From: CAVZZG01 sp963779685
GTDB lineage: Bacteria > Actinomycetota > Thermoleophilia > Gaiellales > F1-60-MAGs149
NCBI GenBank assembly: GCA_963779685.1
Contig: CAVZZG010000003.1
Coordinates: 1,984,001-2,048,000 of the forward strand
Length of the DNA stretch: 64,000 bases
Direction: 5' to 3'
This document shows positions 16,675 to 25,346 of the stretch, one piece after another (the stretch's first letter is position 1; each line of letters begins with the position of its first letter). The translations under genes and the position numbers were made by a program. The notes below the pieces were generated by a model. The model saw only the letters and a list, made by a program, of their open reading frames with translations, was not told where the DNA came from and did not search any database.

Positions 16675-18925
16675 GTGACCATAGAGCCGCTGGCCGCGTC
16701 GCTGCGCGCGCAGTTCTACGCAACCCGCCCCATCAGCATGGACGCGATGGTGCCCGAGATGCCCGAGCTCGGCCTGATCGCGATGGCCGGGCCGGACGAC
16801 CCCGAGCCGTCCATCAAGATCGCCGACGGCAGGATCGTCGAGCTCGACGGCCGGGCCGAGCACGAGTTCGACCTGATCGACGAGTTCATCGCCCGCCACG
16901 CCATCGACATCCCGGTGGCCGAGGAGGCGATGGCCGCCGATGACCTGGCGTTCGCACGCATGCTCGTCGACCCGGCGATCGCGCGCGGCGAGTGCGTCCG
17001 GCTCGCACGCGGCATGACGCCGGCCAAGCAGGCTCGCATCCTCTCCCGGATGACGCCCGTCGAGCTGCTGACGGCGATCACGAAGCTCCGGGTCCGCAAG
17101 ACGCCGTCGATCCAGGCCCACGTCACGAACCGCGTCGACCACCCGCTGCTGCTGGCGGCCGACTCGGCCTCCGCCGTCGCGATCGGCTTCCGCGAGCTCG
17201 AGACGACCGTGCCCCTCCTGCGCGACGCGCCGTCCAACGCGCTGGCGCTGCTGATCGGCAGCCAGGTCGCCGGTGCCGGGGCGCTCACGCAGTGCTCGGT
17301 GGAGGAGAAGCTCGAACTCGAGCTCGGGATGCGGGGTCTCACCACCTATGCCGAGACCGTGTCGGTGTACGGCACGGAGCAGGTCTTCATCGACGGCGAC
17401 GACACGCCCTGGTCGAAGGCGTTCCTGGCCGCGTGCTACGCCTCGCGCGGGCTCAAGATGCGCTTCACGTCCGGCTCCGGCGCCGAGGCGCTGATGGGCG
17501 CGAGCGAGGGCAAGTCGATGCTCTACCTCGAGGCGCGCTGCCTCGCCGTCACCCGCGGCGCCGGCTCGCAGGGCGTGCAGAACGGCGGCATCGACGGCGT
17601 GAACGTCACCGCGAGCGTCCCCGGCGGCATGCGCGAGGTGATCGCCGAGAACCTGCTCGTAATGCTCCAGGACCTCGAGTCGTGCTGCGGCAACGACACC
17701 CTGATGTTCCTACTCCGACATCCGCCGCACGGCCCACACGCTGCCGCTGCTGCTGGCCGGCGCCGACTTCCTCTTCTCGGGCTTCGGCTCGATACCGCGC
17801 TACGACAACGCGTTCGGGCCGTCCAACTTCAACGCCGAGGACGTCGACGACTACCTCGTGATCCAGCGCGACTGGGGCTTCGAAGGCGTGCTGCGCTCGC
17901 GCGACGACGGCGAACTGCTGCCGCTGCGCCGGCGCGCAGCCGAGGCGTGCCGGGCGGTCTACGAGGACCTCGGCCTCGCCACCTTCAGCGACACCGACGT
18001 GGAGGCCGTGGTGATGGCCCACGGCTCGCTCGACGTCCCCGAGCTCGAACCGCAGGTCGTACCGAACGCATCCGAGGCGATCATGGCCGGCGGCATCGGC
18101 ATCCTCGACGTCGTCCGCTCGCTCATGCGCTGCGGCTTCGACACCGAGGCCGAGCGCGTGCTGGAGATGCTCCGCCAGCGTCTGCTCGGCGACTACCTCC
18201 AGACCTCGGCCATCTTCGACGAGGACATGCGCGTCCTGTCGAACCTCTCCGACCCGAACGACTACGCCGGGCCCGGCACGGGCTACACCATGACGACGGA
18301 GCGCCGGGCCGAGGTCGCCCGCGTCCGGCAGGCCCGCACCCACGAGCAGCTGACGGCCGACCAGGACGCCTATCGCGGCTGCGTCGCCCTGCGCGAGACC
18401 GGCGCCGCCCGCAGCCGCGTGCGGCCCGACGAGGTCGTGGTCGGCGTCTCCCCCGCCTTCGCCGAGACCGTCTGGCTGACACTGGGCGGCGCCTCCGTCG
18501 GTGAGGCGCTGCGGCAGATCCTGGCCGGTATCGAGGAGGAAGGCGTGATCGCCCGCGTCGTCCGCGTTCGCAGCTCGGTCGACGTCGGCAACGTCGCCTG
18601 GACCGCGGCGCGCCTGTCCGGCTCGGGGGTCGGCATCGGCATCCAGGGCAAGGGCACGATCGTCATCCACCGCGCCGACCTGCCGGTGCTCGCGAACCTC
18701 GAGCTGCTCTCCAACGCCGCCCTCGTCGACACCGACCTCTATCGCGCCATCGGTCGCAATGCCGCCCGCTACGCCAAGAGCGAGACGCCCGATGCCGTGA
18801 TGCTGCCCGAATCGAACGAGCCGATGGCGCCGCGCTACCACGCGCGCGTCGTCGCTCTGATCGCGGCCGAGCGCCGGCTCGTCGTTCCCGCCGATCCGGT
18901 CGAGCTCGAGGTGACCTGGCCATGA
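16675..18925 (+). CDS. B12-dependent diol/glycerol dehydratase, fused large and medium subunits (frameshifted)
   Basis: Adenosylcobalamin radical enzyme that dehydrates 1,2-propanediol or glycerol to an aldehyde. Residues 1-550 match the large subunit PduC (PSIKI, QAHVTN, GSQVAGAGALTQCSVEE, DDTPWSKAFLAACYASRGLK). The part after about residue 570, with GVSPAFAETVW, ILAGIEEEGVIARVVR, LSGSGVGIGIQGKGT and NAARYAKSE, matches the medium subunit PduD. The two are one polypeptide. The frame breaks at about 17706-17712, between NDTLMF and YSDIRRTAHT; the length is 3n+1, so one extra or two missing bases. Both sides are well conserved, so this is probably a sequence error. GTG start. The N-terminal shell-targeting helix of PduD is absent. 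Confidence 0.87.
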
Positions 18926-19284
18926 CGTACCCGCTGGGAGAATCGGCCCGCGACGAGATCGTGGGCCACGTGACGCTCGCCGCCGTCGCCAACGGCGACC
19001 TGACCGACACCAGCGTGTCCGCCGCCACGCTCCTGCGGCAGGCGGACTTCGCCGAGCAGGGTGGCAACGCCCAGCTGGCGGAGAACCTGCGCCGAGGCGC
19101 CGAGCTGATCGCGTTCGGCGACGACGAGCTGCTCGGGTTCTACGACATGCTCCGCCCCGGCCGCTCCACCTCGGCCGAGCTCGCCGAGCTCGCCGGCCGC
19201 CTCGACCGGGGCGGCGCGACGAGATGCGCCTCGCTCGTGCGGGAGGCCAGCGCGGCGTACGTTCGCCGCGGCCTGATCACCTGA
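18922..19284 (+). CDS. Diol/glycerol dehydratase small subunit
   Basis: The 120-residue protein matches the small subunit PduE/DhaB3 of the B12-dependent dehydratase: LRQADFAEQGGNAQLAENLRRGAELIAF is the conserved core and YDMLRPGRSTSAELAELA follows. It completes the catalytic complex made by the fused upstream polypeptide. The ATG overlaps the preceding stop by four bases (ATGA), and its own stop shares one base with the next ATG, which is consistent with stoichiometric translation of the complex and its reactivase. Confidence 0.9.
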   Translation: MTYPLGESARDEIVGHVTLAAVANGDLTDTSVSAATLLRQADFAEQGGNAQLAENLRRGAELIAFGDDELLGFYDMLRPGRSTSAELAELAGRLDRGGATRCASLVREASAAYVRRGLIT

Positions 19285-20852
19285 TGCTCGTCTGCGGGGT
19301 CGACGTCGGCAACTCGACGACCGAGGTCGCCTTCGCCCGCGTCGTCCCGGGGGCCGCGCCCGACTTCCTGCTCGTGCTGCGGGCTGCGACGACCGGGGCG
19401 AAGGGCTCGCTCGAGTCCGGCGAAGGCGTCCGCGCCCTGGTCGACCGCGGCAGCCGCCGCATCGGCGAACGCCCCCACCGCCTCCTCCTGGCGGAGCTGC
19501 GCCCCGTCGAGACGGGACTCGTCGAGCACGGGATCGAACGCGAGCTCGCGCTGGGCCGCACGGCGATCGCCCGGCCCGCATCGGCGACGCCCTCCGGTGA
19601 GGGCGTCGGTGCCGGCAGGCTGCGAAGGCTGGCCGACCTCGCAGGATCGCCGGATGGCCCCGCGATCGCGGTGGTGCTTGACGAGGACTTCGAGGCCGCC
19701 GCGGCCTCGCTGGCGGCCGCTCGCGAGCGGGGATGGCGCATCACTGCGGCGATCGTGACGCGGGACGACGGCGTGCTGATCGGGAACCGATTCGATCGCC
19801 ACATCCCGATCGTCGACGAGGTCGCGGACGCGGCGGCGCTACCGGCCGGCGAGCTGGCAGCCGTCGAGGTCGCCCCGCCCGGCGGCACCGTGCTCGAGCT
19901 GGCCGACCCGCTGCGGGTGGCCGCCCACCTCGATCTCACGCCCGACGAGGCGCGCGGCGCGCGCAACGCCGCGCGGGCGCTGGCGGGCCACCGCGCCGCC
20001 ATCGTCGTCCGGCGGGCGACGGCGGTGACCGCGGGCGAGGAGACGGTCACCGAGGCCTCGATACCGGCCGACGCTCTCGACACGTTCACGGTGCCGCTGC
20101 CGGCGCCACCCGAGGACGCGGCGCTGCGGCTGCGGCTGATCGGCCGCCACGCGTTCGGGGTGGCGGTGCTGCGGGAGGCACCGAGCGCGGATCTCGCCGG
20201 CGCGCTGGGCGCCGAGGTGGTGTGCGGCGAGGGCCGGGCGGCCGTGCTCGGTGCGGCGACGACGCCGCGGGCGGGCACGACGCCGCTCGTGCTCGACCTC
20301 GGCGGGGGCACCGTCGATCTCTACCGGGTCGATGGCGGCGTCACGCTCGCCGGTGCGGGCGAGCTCGTCTCGCGGCTGTGCGGCGGGATCCTGGGCGCGT
20401 CACCGACGCTCGCCGAGCGGGCGAAGCGCGCCCGCAGCGTGCGGGTCGAGACGCCCTTCATCCTCCACCACGAGGACTCCAGCCGCACGTTCCGCGGCGC
20501 GCCGGCGCCGCCGCCGACCATCGGTCGGCTGTGCATCGTCGAGGCCGGCGATCTCGTGCCCCTCCCGGCACCGCTTGCGCCCGAGGTCTGGCGCGGGCTG
20601 CGGCGGCGGTCGAAGCGCGACGTGCTCGGCGCGAACGTCCGCCGGGCGATCGAGTGCGCCGGCGGTGTCCCGGCCGGCGAGCTCGTGACCCTCGTGGGCG
20701 GCTGCGCGGCCGACCCCGAAGTCGTCGAGGAGGTGTCGGCCGAGCTGGCCGGCCTCGACGTGGCTGTCGCCCGCGGCGACGTGCTCGGCATCCACGGGCC
20801 GCGCGCTGCGGTCGCGGTCGGACTCGTGCTGGCGTTCGCGGGGCGGTCGTGA
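19284..20852 (+). CDS. Diol dehydratase reactivase, large (ATPase) subunit
   Basis: Chaperone-like ATPase that exchanges damaged cobalamin from the dehydratase for intact cofactor (PduG/DdrA/GdrA family). Actin-fold motifs are present: GVDVGNSTTEVAFARV at the N terminus (phosphate 1) and LVLDLGGGTVDLYRVDGG near residue 340. At 522 residues it is shorter than the roughly 610 of enteric PduG. I chose ATG 19284, which shares a base with the small-subunit stop; the conserved sequence begins at the second codon. It pairs with the next gene, whose start overlaps by four bases. Confidence 0.88.
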   Translation: MLVCGVDVGNSTTEVAFARVVPGAAPDFLLVLRAATTGAKGSLESGEGVRALVDRGSRRIGERPHRLLLAELRPVETGLVEHGIERELALGRTAIARPASATPSGEGVGAGRLRRLADLAGSPDGPAIAVVLDEDFEAAAASLAAARERGWRITAAIVTRDDGVLIGNRFDRHIPIVDEVADAAALPAGELAAVEVAPPGGTVLELADPLRVAAHLDLTPDEARGARNAARALAGHRAAIVVRRATAVTAGEETVTEASIPADALDTFTVPLPAPPEDAALRLRLIGRHAFGVAVLREAPSADLAGALGAEVVCGEGRAAVLGAATTPRAGTTPLVLDLGGGTVDLYRVDGGVTLAGAGELVSRLCGGILGASPTLAERAKRARSVRVETPFILHHEDSSRTFRGAPAPPPTIGRLCIVEAGDLVPLPAPLAPEVWRGLRRRSKRDVLGANVRRAIECAGGVPAGELVTLVGGCAADPEVVEEVSAELAGLDVAVARGDVLGIHGPRAAVAVGLVLAFAGRS

Positions 20853-21148
20853 TCGTGGCCTTCGCACCTGCGGCGATGCTGGTGCAGATCGCCGCCGGCA
20901 TCGAGGAGGAGGGCGTGCCGTTCGAGGCGATCGAGCGCAGTGGCGGCGCGTTCGAGCTTGCGCGCGAGGCGGCGCGTGGAGCGCCCGGCGGGATCGGGAT
21001 CGGCGGTGACGCCGACCGCGTCGTCGTGTGCCTCGCCGCCTGGGCCCACGAGCCCTACCTCGATCTGCCCGCGACGAACGCGCGACGGGCCGGCCACGCC
21101 GCCGGACGTCTCACGACCCGACGCCCGTTAGCGTTCACGGAGACATGA
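20849..21148 (+). CDS. Diol dehydratase reactivase, small subunit
   Basis: A 99-residue protein similar to PduH/DdrB, the small partner of the reactivase. It has the AGIEEEGVPFEAIE segment shared by PduH and the medium dehydratase subunit, and the GGIGIGGDADRVVV core. It is made from a GTG that overlaps the upstream stop (GTGA). The C terminus is a little shorter than in enteric homologues. The stop overlaps the next gene in ATGA, so the amidotransferase that follows is part of the same operon. Confidence 0.82.
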   Translation: MIVAFAPAAMLVQIAAGIEEEGVPFEAIERSGGAFELAREAARGAPGGIGIGGDADRVVVCLAAWAHEPYLDLPATNARRAGHAAGRLTTRRPLAFTET

Positions 21149-21855
21149 AGCCCGTCGCCGTCATCGTCAACGACGATCTCCTGCCCGGCGCCGGATGGGT
21201 CGGGCGCGTGCTCGACCGCATGGCGATCCCGTGGCAGACCGTGCGCGGCTTCGCCGGCGAGACCGCGTCGCTGGAGCTCGCGGCGCTCGGCGGCGTGGTC
21301 GTCACCGGCGGTCGCCAGCACGCCTGGGAGGAGGAGGAGCATCCGCAGCTGCGCGACGAGCGCCTGCTCCTCGCCGCCGCCGCGGAGACAGGCGTGCCCG
21401 CCCTCGGCCTCTGTCTCGGGGGCCAGGTACTGGCCCGGGCCCTGGGCGGCACGGTGGAGCCCGCCGCGGTCGGCGAGCACGGGTGGCTCGACATCGAGCC
21501 GCTCCCGGCAGCCGGCGACGATCCCGTCGTCGGACCGTCGCTGCGGGCGCCGACGCGCGTGTACCAGTGGCACTGGGACCGCTTCACGCTGCCGCCGGGC
21601 GCCACGGCGCTCGCCCGCACGGACGCGGCGCCCGTGCAGGCCTTCCGGTACGGATCCTGCTACGGCGTCCAGTTCCATCCGGAGGTCGACCTGGAGACGT
21701 TCGAGATCTGGCACGCGAACTTCCCGGCGGCCTGCGCAACCGTGGGCGTCGACCCGGCCGCCGCCCACGCCGAGGCCCGGGAGCGCGAGACCGCCGACCT
21801 CTTCGCCGTGCGGATGATCGAGGGCTGGGCGGGGCTCGTCAGCTCACGCGGGTGA
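21145..21855 (+). CDS. Class I glutamine amidotransferase-like protein (GMP synthase-like)
   Basis: Single-domain class I glutamine amidotransferase of 236 residues, with the nucleophile in LGLCLGGQ near residue 90 and the His-Glu pair in GVQFHPEVD near 177. Stand-alone members hydrolyse glutamine or gamma-glutamyl compounds, or other amides; there is no synthase domain here. It is translationally coupled to the B12 dehydratase reactivase, which is an unusual partner. A role in removing gamma-glutamyl groups from amines would fit the four ligases in this window, but that is only inference. The 3' end overlaps the convergent gene by 12 bases. Confidence 0.82.
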   Translation: MKPVAVIVNDDLLPGAGWVGRVLDRMAIPWQTVRGFAGETASLELAALGGVVVTGGRQHAWEEEEHPQLRDERLLLAAAAETGVPALGLCLGGQVLARALGGTVEPAAVGEHGWLDIEPLPAAGDDPVVGPSLRAPTRVYQWHWDRFTLPPGATALARTDAAPVQAFRYGSCYGVQFHPEVDLETFEIWHANFPAACATVGVDPAAAHAEARERETADLFAVRMIEGWAGLVSSRG

Positions 21856-22542
21856 CGCCGGACGACCCGTGCAGCGCAGGATCTCGGCCTCGCGATCCTC
21901 ACCGGGCAGCGGCATGTCCGCGAGCCGCCGCGGCTCGAACGACACCGCGACCTCCTCGGTCTCGAAGCCGACCTCGGCCTCGCCCTGCCACTCGCGCAGC
22001 CGCCACAGGCCGATCGGCGTCCGCTCGACCCTGATGCACGGCTCCGTCCGGCGCTCGATCGCCAGCACCGGCAGCGAGGCGACGGCCGCCCCGACGGCAC
22101 GCGGCCGACGGGCCTCGACCTGGTAGCGCAGGGCGCAGAAGGTCCCCTCGAGCGCCCGCGGCAGGGAAGCGGGCAGCTGGACGTGGAACGGCAGCCAGTT
22201 CGCCTCGCGCAACGAGCCGAGCTCGACGACATGCACCCATATGGGGTCATCGAGCCAGATGCCCCGCCGCCGGCTGCGGATGTCGTAGAGGCTCGCCAGG
22301 AACGGGCGATCCGGCTGCTGGCCGACGAGCTGCGGCGCGATGTCCATCCACGCCGTCGCGCATCGCACGACCAGGCTGACGGGGCGGCGGTCAGGCCGCC
22401 CACGGCGCTCCACCCGTCCGGCGAACACGCCCCCGCCCCACGGCTCGGCGACGTCGAGCACGACGTCGAACCCGCTCGCGGGCGCCGGGGGGAAGATCCC
22501 ACGGCCCCGGAACTCCTCCGGCAGGTCGCAGCGGACCGTCAC
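21844..22542 (-). CDS. Conserved protein of unknown function, beta-rich (possibly arrestin-like)
   Basis: A 232-residue protein that I do not recognise with confidence. The pattern of alternating hydrophobic strands (VVLDVAEPWGGGVFAGRVER, VSLVVRCATAW, LPASLPRALEGTFCALRYQV) resembles the two-sheet arrestin-like or Spo0M fold, but catalytic residues are not evident. No signal peptide or membrane helix is seen. I placed the start at a GTG in front of TVRCDLPEEF; no good ribosome site precedes it. The strong hairpin just upstream (22560-22589) separates it from the permease gene, so it is likely transcribed alone. Confidence 0.6.
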   Translation of the reverse strand: MTVRCDLPEEFRGRGIFPPAPASGFDVVLDVAEPWGGGVFAGRVERRGRPDRRPVSLVVRCATAWMDIAPQLVGQQPDRPFLASLYDIRSRRRGIWLDDPIWVHVVELGSLREANWLPFHVQLPASLPRALEGTFCALRYQVEARRPRAVGAAVASLPVLAIERRTEPCIRVERTPIGLWRLREWQGEAEVGFETEEVAVSFEPRRLADMPLPGEDREAEILRCTGRPASPA

Positions 22543-22559
22543 CCGCGCATGGTAGGTGC

Positions 22560-22589
22560 GGGAGGGGCGGCACGAAAGCCGCCCCTCCC
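22560..22589 (-). terminator. Rho-independent-type hairpin after APC permease 1
   Basis: GGGAGGGGCGG (22560-22570) and CCGCCCCTCCC (22579-22589) form a perfect 11-bp stem with an eight-base loop. It lies 15 bases beyond the permease stop on the minus strand and before the next minus-strand gene. No T-run follows, which is usual for high-GC actinobacteria. Confidence 0.75.
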
Positions 22590-22603
22590 GACGGTTCGAG
22601 GCG

Positions 22604-24148
22604 TCAGGCGTCCTCGTGCAGGTAGCGCCCGATGGCGTCGTAACGCGCTCGGTCGACCGAGCGGTAGATGAGCGCCAGGATAACGCCCGACAGGAAGACC
22701 GCAAGGATGATCCAGGCGATGTTGTTCATCATCCACACCGTTCCGCCGAGGAAGGCGGAGTTGTGGATGACGAGGTACATCACGAAGATCTGCGGGATGC
22801 CGCCGAGGATCGGAGCGACCAGGGTCTTCCACCAGTGGAAGCCGTCCTTGGCCTTGGTCAGGAAGTAGTAGATGCACGCGAACGAGCACAGCGCCTGGAC
22901 GCCCAGGATGCCGGTGACGAAGAGCACCGGCCCGTAGGTGCCGAGCTTGAGCAGGGCGCCGAGCACCGTCGAGTCGTAGAGGTAGAATCCGATCACCCAG
23001 GCGGTCACGATGCCACCGGTCCAGAAGGATGCGATGTACGGGCTGCGGTGGCCCGGGTGCGTGCGGCCCAGCGCCTTGGGCAAGATTCCCTCACGCCCCA
23101 TCGAGAACCAGTAGCGACAGCCCGTGTTGTAGAACGCGCAGAGGCAGGCGAACGACCCGGTGATCATCAGCGCCTGGAAGAAGATCGTTAACCAGTGCCC
23201 CACGTACTTGTCGGTGAGCGGGTAGAACGCCGACGAGTACCCGTGCGGCAGCGGCGGCTGGGCGATGCCGAACTGACGGGCGATCGAGAGCGACGACTGA
23301 CCGACACCCCAGCCCGCGACGAACATCCAGCAGGTGAGGGTGTAGAGGACGCCGAGTCCGATGACGGAGATGTAGGTCGCCGACGCCATCATCTTCTTCG
23401 GGTTGCGCGATTCCTCCGCGTAGTTGGGCGCCATCTCGAAGCCGACCCACGACCAGAAGGCACCGAAGAACGCGACACCGGCCAGCGCGCCGAGGCCCGC
23501 CTTGGCGTCGGAGTTGCCCCGGATGTCCATCGGGTTCAGCGCCTTCATGGGGATGCCGTGCGCGCCGCCCTTGAACAGCGTGACGAGGTCGAAGATCGTC
23601 AGGCAGACCAGTTCCGCAACCAGCGCGACGCCGAGCAGCCTCGCGGTCATCTCGATGTGGAAGTAGGAGAACGCCATCGCCAGGATGATCAGCAGCGCGT
23701 AGATGGCCCCGATCGGGAGATCGATGGAGCCGTTCGTCCAGGTGGCGATGTTGGTCTGGGCGAAGTAGGCGGTGACGCCGACGTTGGCGGCGGCGAAGAT
23801 CGTGTAGCTGAGGGCGATCGTGATGGCGGATCCCATGCCGATCACCGACCCGAAAGCGTGGGAGATGAAGCTGTAGAAGCCGCCGGCGGCGGTGAGGCGC
23901 CGCGCCATCTCGATGTAACCGACGGAGAAGATCGTCAGGACGAAGGTCGCAAGCAGGAACGTGGACGGGCCCGCGTATCCGGCACCGCCTACGGCGTACG
24001 GAACGTTGAACTGCATCGCCGCAATGGGCGCGGCTCCCGTGACGATGCAGAACAGCACCGCCCGGAGCCCGAGCGCATTGGGCGCGAGCGCGTGGTGCTG
24101 GCCATGAATGGGGTCGACCGTGTCGACCGCAGCGGCGGCACTATCCAT
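22604..24148 (-). CDS. APC-family amino acid/amine permease (1 of 3)
   Basis: Integral membrane transporter of 514 residues with about 12-14 hydrophobic helices, of the amino acid-polyamine-organocation superfamily. It carries the family consensus FCIVTGAAPIAAM in helix 1, GAGYAGPSTFLLA in helix 2 and GFEMAPNYAEESRNPKK after helix 6. It is close in sequence to the permease at 29.4-31.0 kb. The ATG has a good GGGAGGGA ribosome site. Its leader (CGTCATCGGGAGGGA on the coding strand) is nearly identical to that of the third permease at 59 kb. The substrate is not evident; amine ligases and hydrolases nearby suggest an amine or amino acid. Confidence 0.9.
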   Translation of the reverse strand: MDSAAAAVDTVDPIHGQHHALAPNALGLRAVLFCIVTGAAPIAAMQFNVPYAVGGAGYAGPSTFLLATFVLTIFSVGYIEMARRLTAAGGFYSFISHAFGSVIGMGSAITIALSYTIFAAANVGVTAYFAQTNIATWTNGSIDLPIGAIYALLIILAMAFSYFHIEMTARLLGVALVAELVCLTIFDLVTLFKGGAHGIPMKALNPMDIRGNSDAKAGLGALAGVAFFGAFWSWVGFEMAPNYAEESRNPKKMMASATYISVIGLGVLYTLTCWMFVAGWGVGQSSLSIARQFGIAQPPLPHGYSSAFYPLTDKYVGHWLTIFFQALMITGSFACLCAFYNTGCRYWFSMGREGILPKALGRTHPGHRSPYIASFWTGGIVTAWVIGFYLYDSTVLGALLKLGTYGPVLFVTGILGVQALCSFACIYYFLTKAKDGFHWWKTLVAPILGGIPQIFVMYLVIHNSAFLGGTVWMMNNIAWIILAVFLSGVILALIYRSVDRARYDAIGRYLHEDA

Positions 24149-24306
24149 CCGTTCCCTCCCGATGACGTGTGGACGTCGAGAACGACTCCGATCTTAACGA
24201 CGCCTCAGGACGCCGACGACGCGAGTTTATGGCTTGCGAGCGGGAATGGCAATAGGGTCGCGGACGGGACCATTCCGCAGGGCACCGGCAGCCTGGCGTG
24301 GCCCTG

Positions 24307-24522
24307 GAGGCTTGATGTCAATCGAGCGTACGTGGCCGCGCCCGCCAGGGCGCGTCGGATGCGGCCCGGTCGCGCAGGCAAGGCGGGAGGCCTTGCCAAG
24401 CGGCCGGGCCGCAGAGCGGTGGCGACCCGCAGAGCCCGCCAAGGCGGGCGGAGCGGGTCGCCCGAGCGACCGACGCGGCCTGGCGGGATGCGGTGCGCCT
24501 GCAGCGATTCACATCAGGCCTC
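24307..24522. repeat. 216-bp long inverted-repeat element upstream of btpA-like gene
   Basis: The 388-bp gap 24149-24536 holds no gene but contains this structure. The ends GAGGCTTGATGTCAATCG (24307-24324) and CGATTCACATCAGGCCTC (24505-24522) pair at 16 of 18 positions. A second pairing zone, CGCCCGCCAGGGCGCGTCG against CGACGCGGCCTGGCGGG, continues the stem. Inside are two long hairpins: one built around GGCAAGGC/GCCTTGCC at 24375-24397, flanked by GCGGCCCGG/CCGGGCCGC, and one from GCGACCCGC to GCGGGTCGC at 24422-24460. The core at 24373-24400 is shared, in reverse orientation, with the element at 51.3 kb. I see nothing else in 24149-24306. Confidence 0.75.
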
Positions 24523-24528
24523 TAGTAT
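24523..24528 (+). promoter_or_regulatory. Predicted -10 element of the btpA-like operon (leaderless)
   Basis: TAGTAT follows immediately after the inverted-repeat element and lies eight bases before the ATG at 24537, with no ribosome site. The -35 region would fall in the right arm of the inverted repeat, so cruciform or hairpin formation could affect transcription. Confidence 0.4.
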
Positions 24529-24536
24529 TCCGCGCC

Positions 24537-25343
24537 ATGGAGAGCCGCTTCAGCCGCATCTTCGGCGTTCGCAAGCCGGTGATCGCCATGGCCCATCTGC
24601 CCGCGCTTCCCGGAGCGCCGCTGCACGACGCGGCCGCGGGCATGACCGGCATCCGGGACGCGGTGGCGCGGGATCTCGAGATCCTGCTCGACGAGGGCGT
24701 CGACGCGATCATGTTCGCGAACGAGAACGACCGGCCCTATCGCCTCGAAGCGTCGCTGGCGGACGCCGCCGCGATGACCCGGGTCGTGACCGAGCTCGCG
24801 CCACGGGATCGCCCGTTCGGGGTCGACTACCTGTGGGACGCGAGGTGCTCGCTCGCGGTGGCCGCGGCCACGGGTGCGGCGTTCATGCGCGAGGTGATGC
24901 CGGGCGTGTTCGAAAGCGACATGGGCCTCTGGCGACCTGACCCGGCGGCGCTGCTGCGCGAGCGCCGCACGCTCGGCGTCGAGGACCTGGCGATCCTGAT
25001 GAACGTCACGCCCGAGTCGGCGTCGGCCCTCGGTAGCCGGGGAGCCGGCCTGAGGGCGCGATCGGCGGTGGTCTCCACCCTGGCCGACGCGATCCTGGTC
25101 TCCGGCGCCATGGCCGGCGCGGAGCCCGATCTCGACACGGTGCGGGAGGTGGCCGACGCCGTCGCGGGCACGGCGCCCGTGCTGCTCAACACCGGGGCCA
25201 AGTCATCGAACATCGGCGCGTACATGCCGCTCGTGGACGGCGTCATCGTCGGCTCCGACCTGAAGGTCGACGGAGGCACCTGGAACCCGGTCGGCCGCGA
25301 CCGCGTGCGCCGGTTCCTCGCCGCCGCGCACGAGGCGCGCTGA
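24537..25343 (+). CDS. BtpA/SgcQ family protein
   Basis: TIM-barrel-like protein of 268 residues in the BtpA/SgcQ family. BtpA is linked to photosystem I stability in cyanobacteria, but most bacterial members sit beside sugar kinases and dehydrogenases and are of uncertain activity. Family features are KPVIAMAHLPALPGAPLHD at the N terminus, DAIMFANENDRPY, GVDYLWDARCSLAVAAATGA, and the C-terminal phosphate-binding type segment VDGVIVGSDLKVDGGTWNPV. The ATG at 24537 starts the conserved region. Three bases separate it from the FGGY kinase gene, so the two form an operon. Confidence 0.87.
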   Translation: MESRFSRIFGVRKPVIAMAHLPALPGAPLHDAAAGMTGIRDAVARDLEILLDEGVDAIMFANENDRPYRLEASLADAAAMTRVVTELAPRDRPFGVDYLWDARCSLAVAAATGAAFMREVMPGVFESDMGLWRPDPAALLRERRTLGVEDLAILMNVTPESASALGSRGAGLRARSAVVSTLADAILVSGAMAGAEPDLDTVREVADAVAGTAPVLLNTGAKSSNIGAYMPLVDGVIVGSDLKVDGGTWNPVGRDRVRRFLAAAHEAR

Positions 25344-25346
25344 GAC

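Noticed and set aside
12872..16723. A 1283-codon open frame that seems to join the HD-GYP protein to more N-terminal sequence
   Set aside because: The part upstream of 15502 is Arg/Pro-rich, lacks any domain and lies antisense or out of frame to the clear acyl-CoA dehydrogenase gene on the same strand. It is a high-GC artefact.
24149..24306. Possible small gene or RNA between permease 1 and the inverted repeat
   Set aside because: Short open frames here have no ribosome site, no conserved pattern and atypical composition. I see no supported feature.
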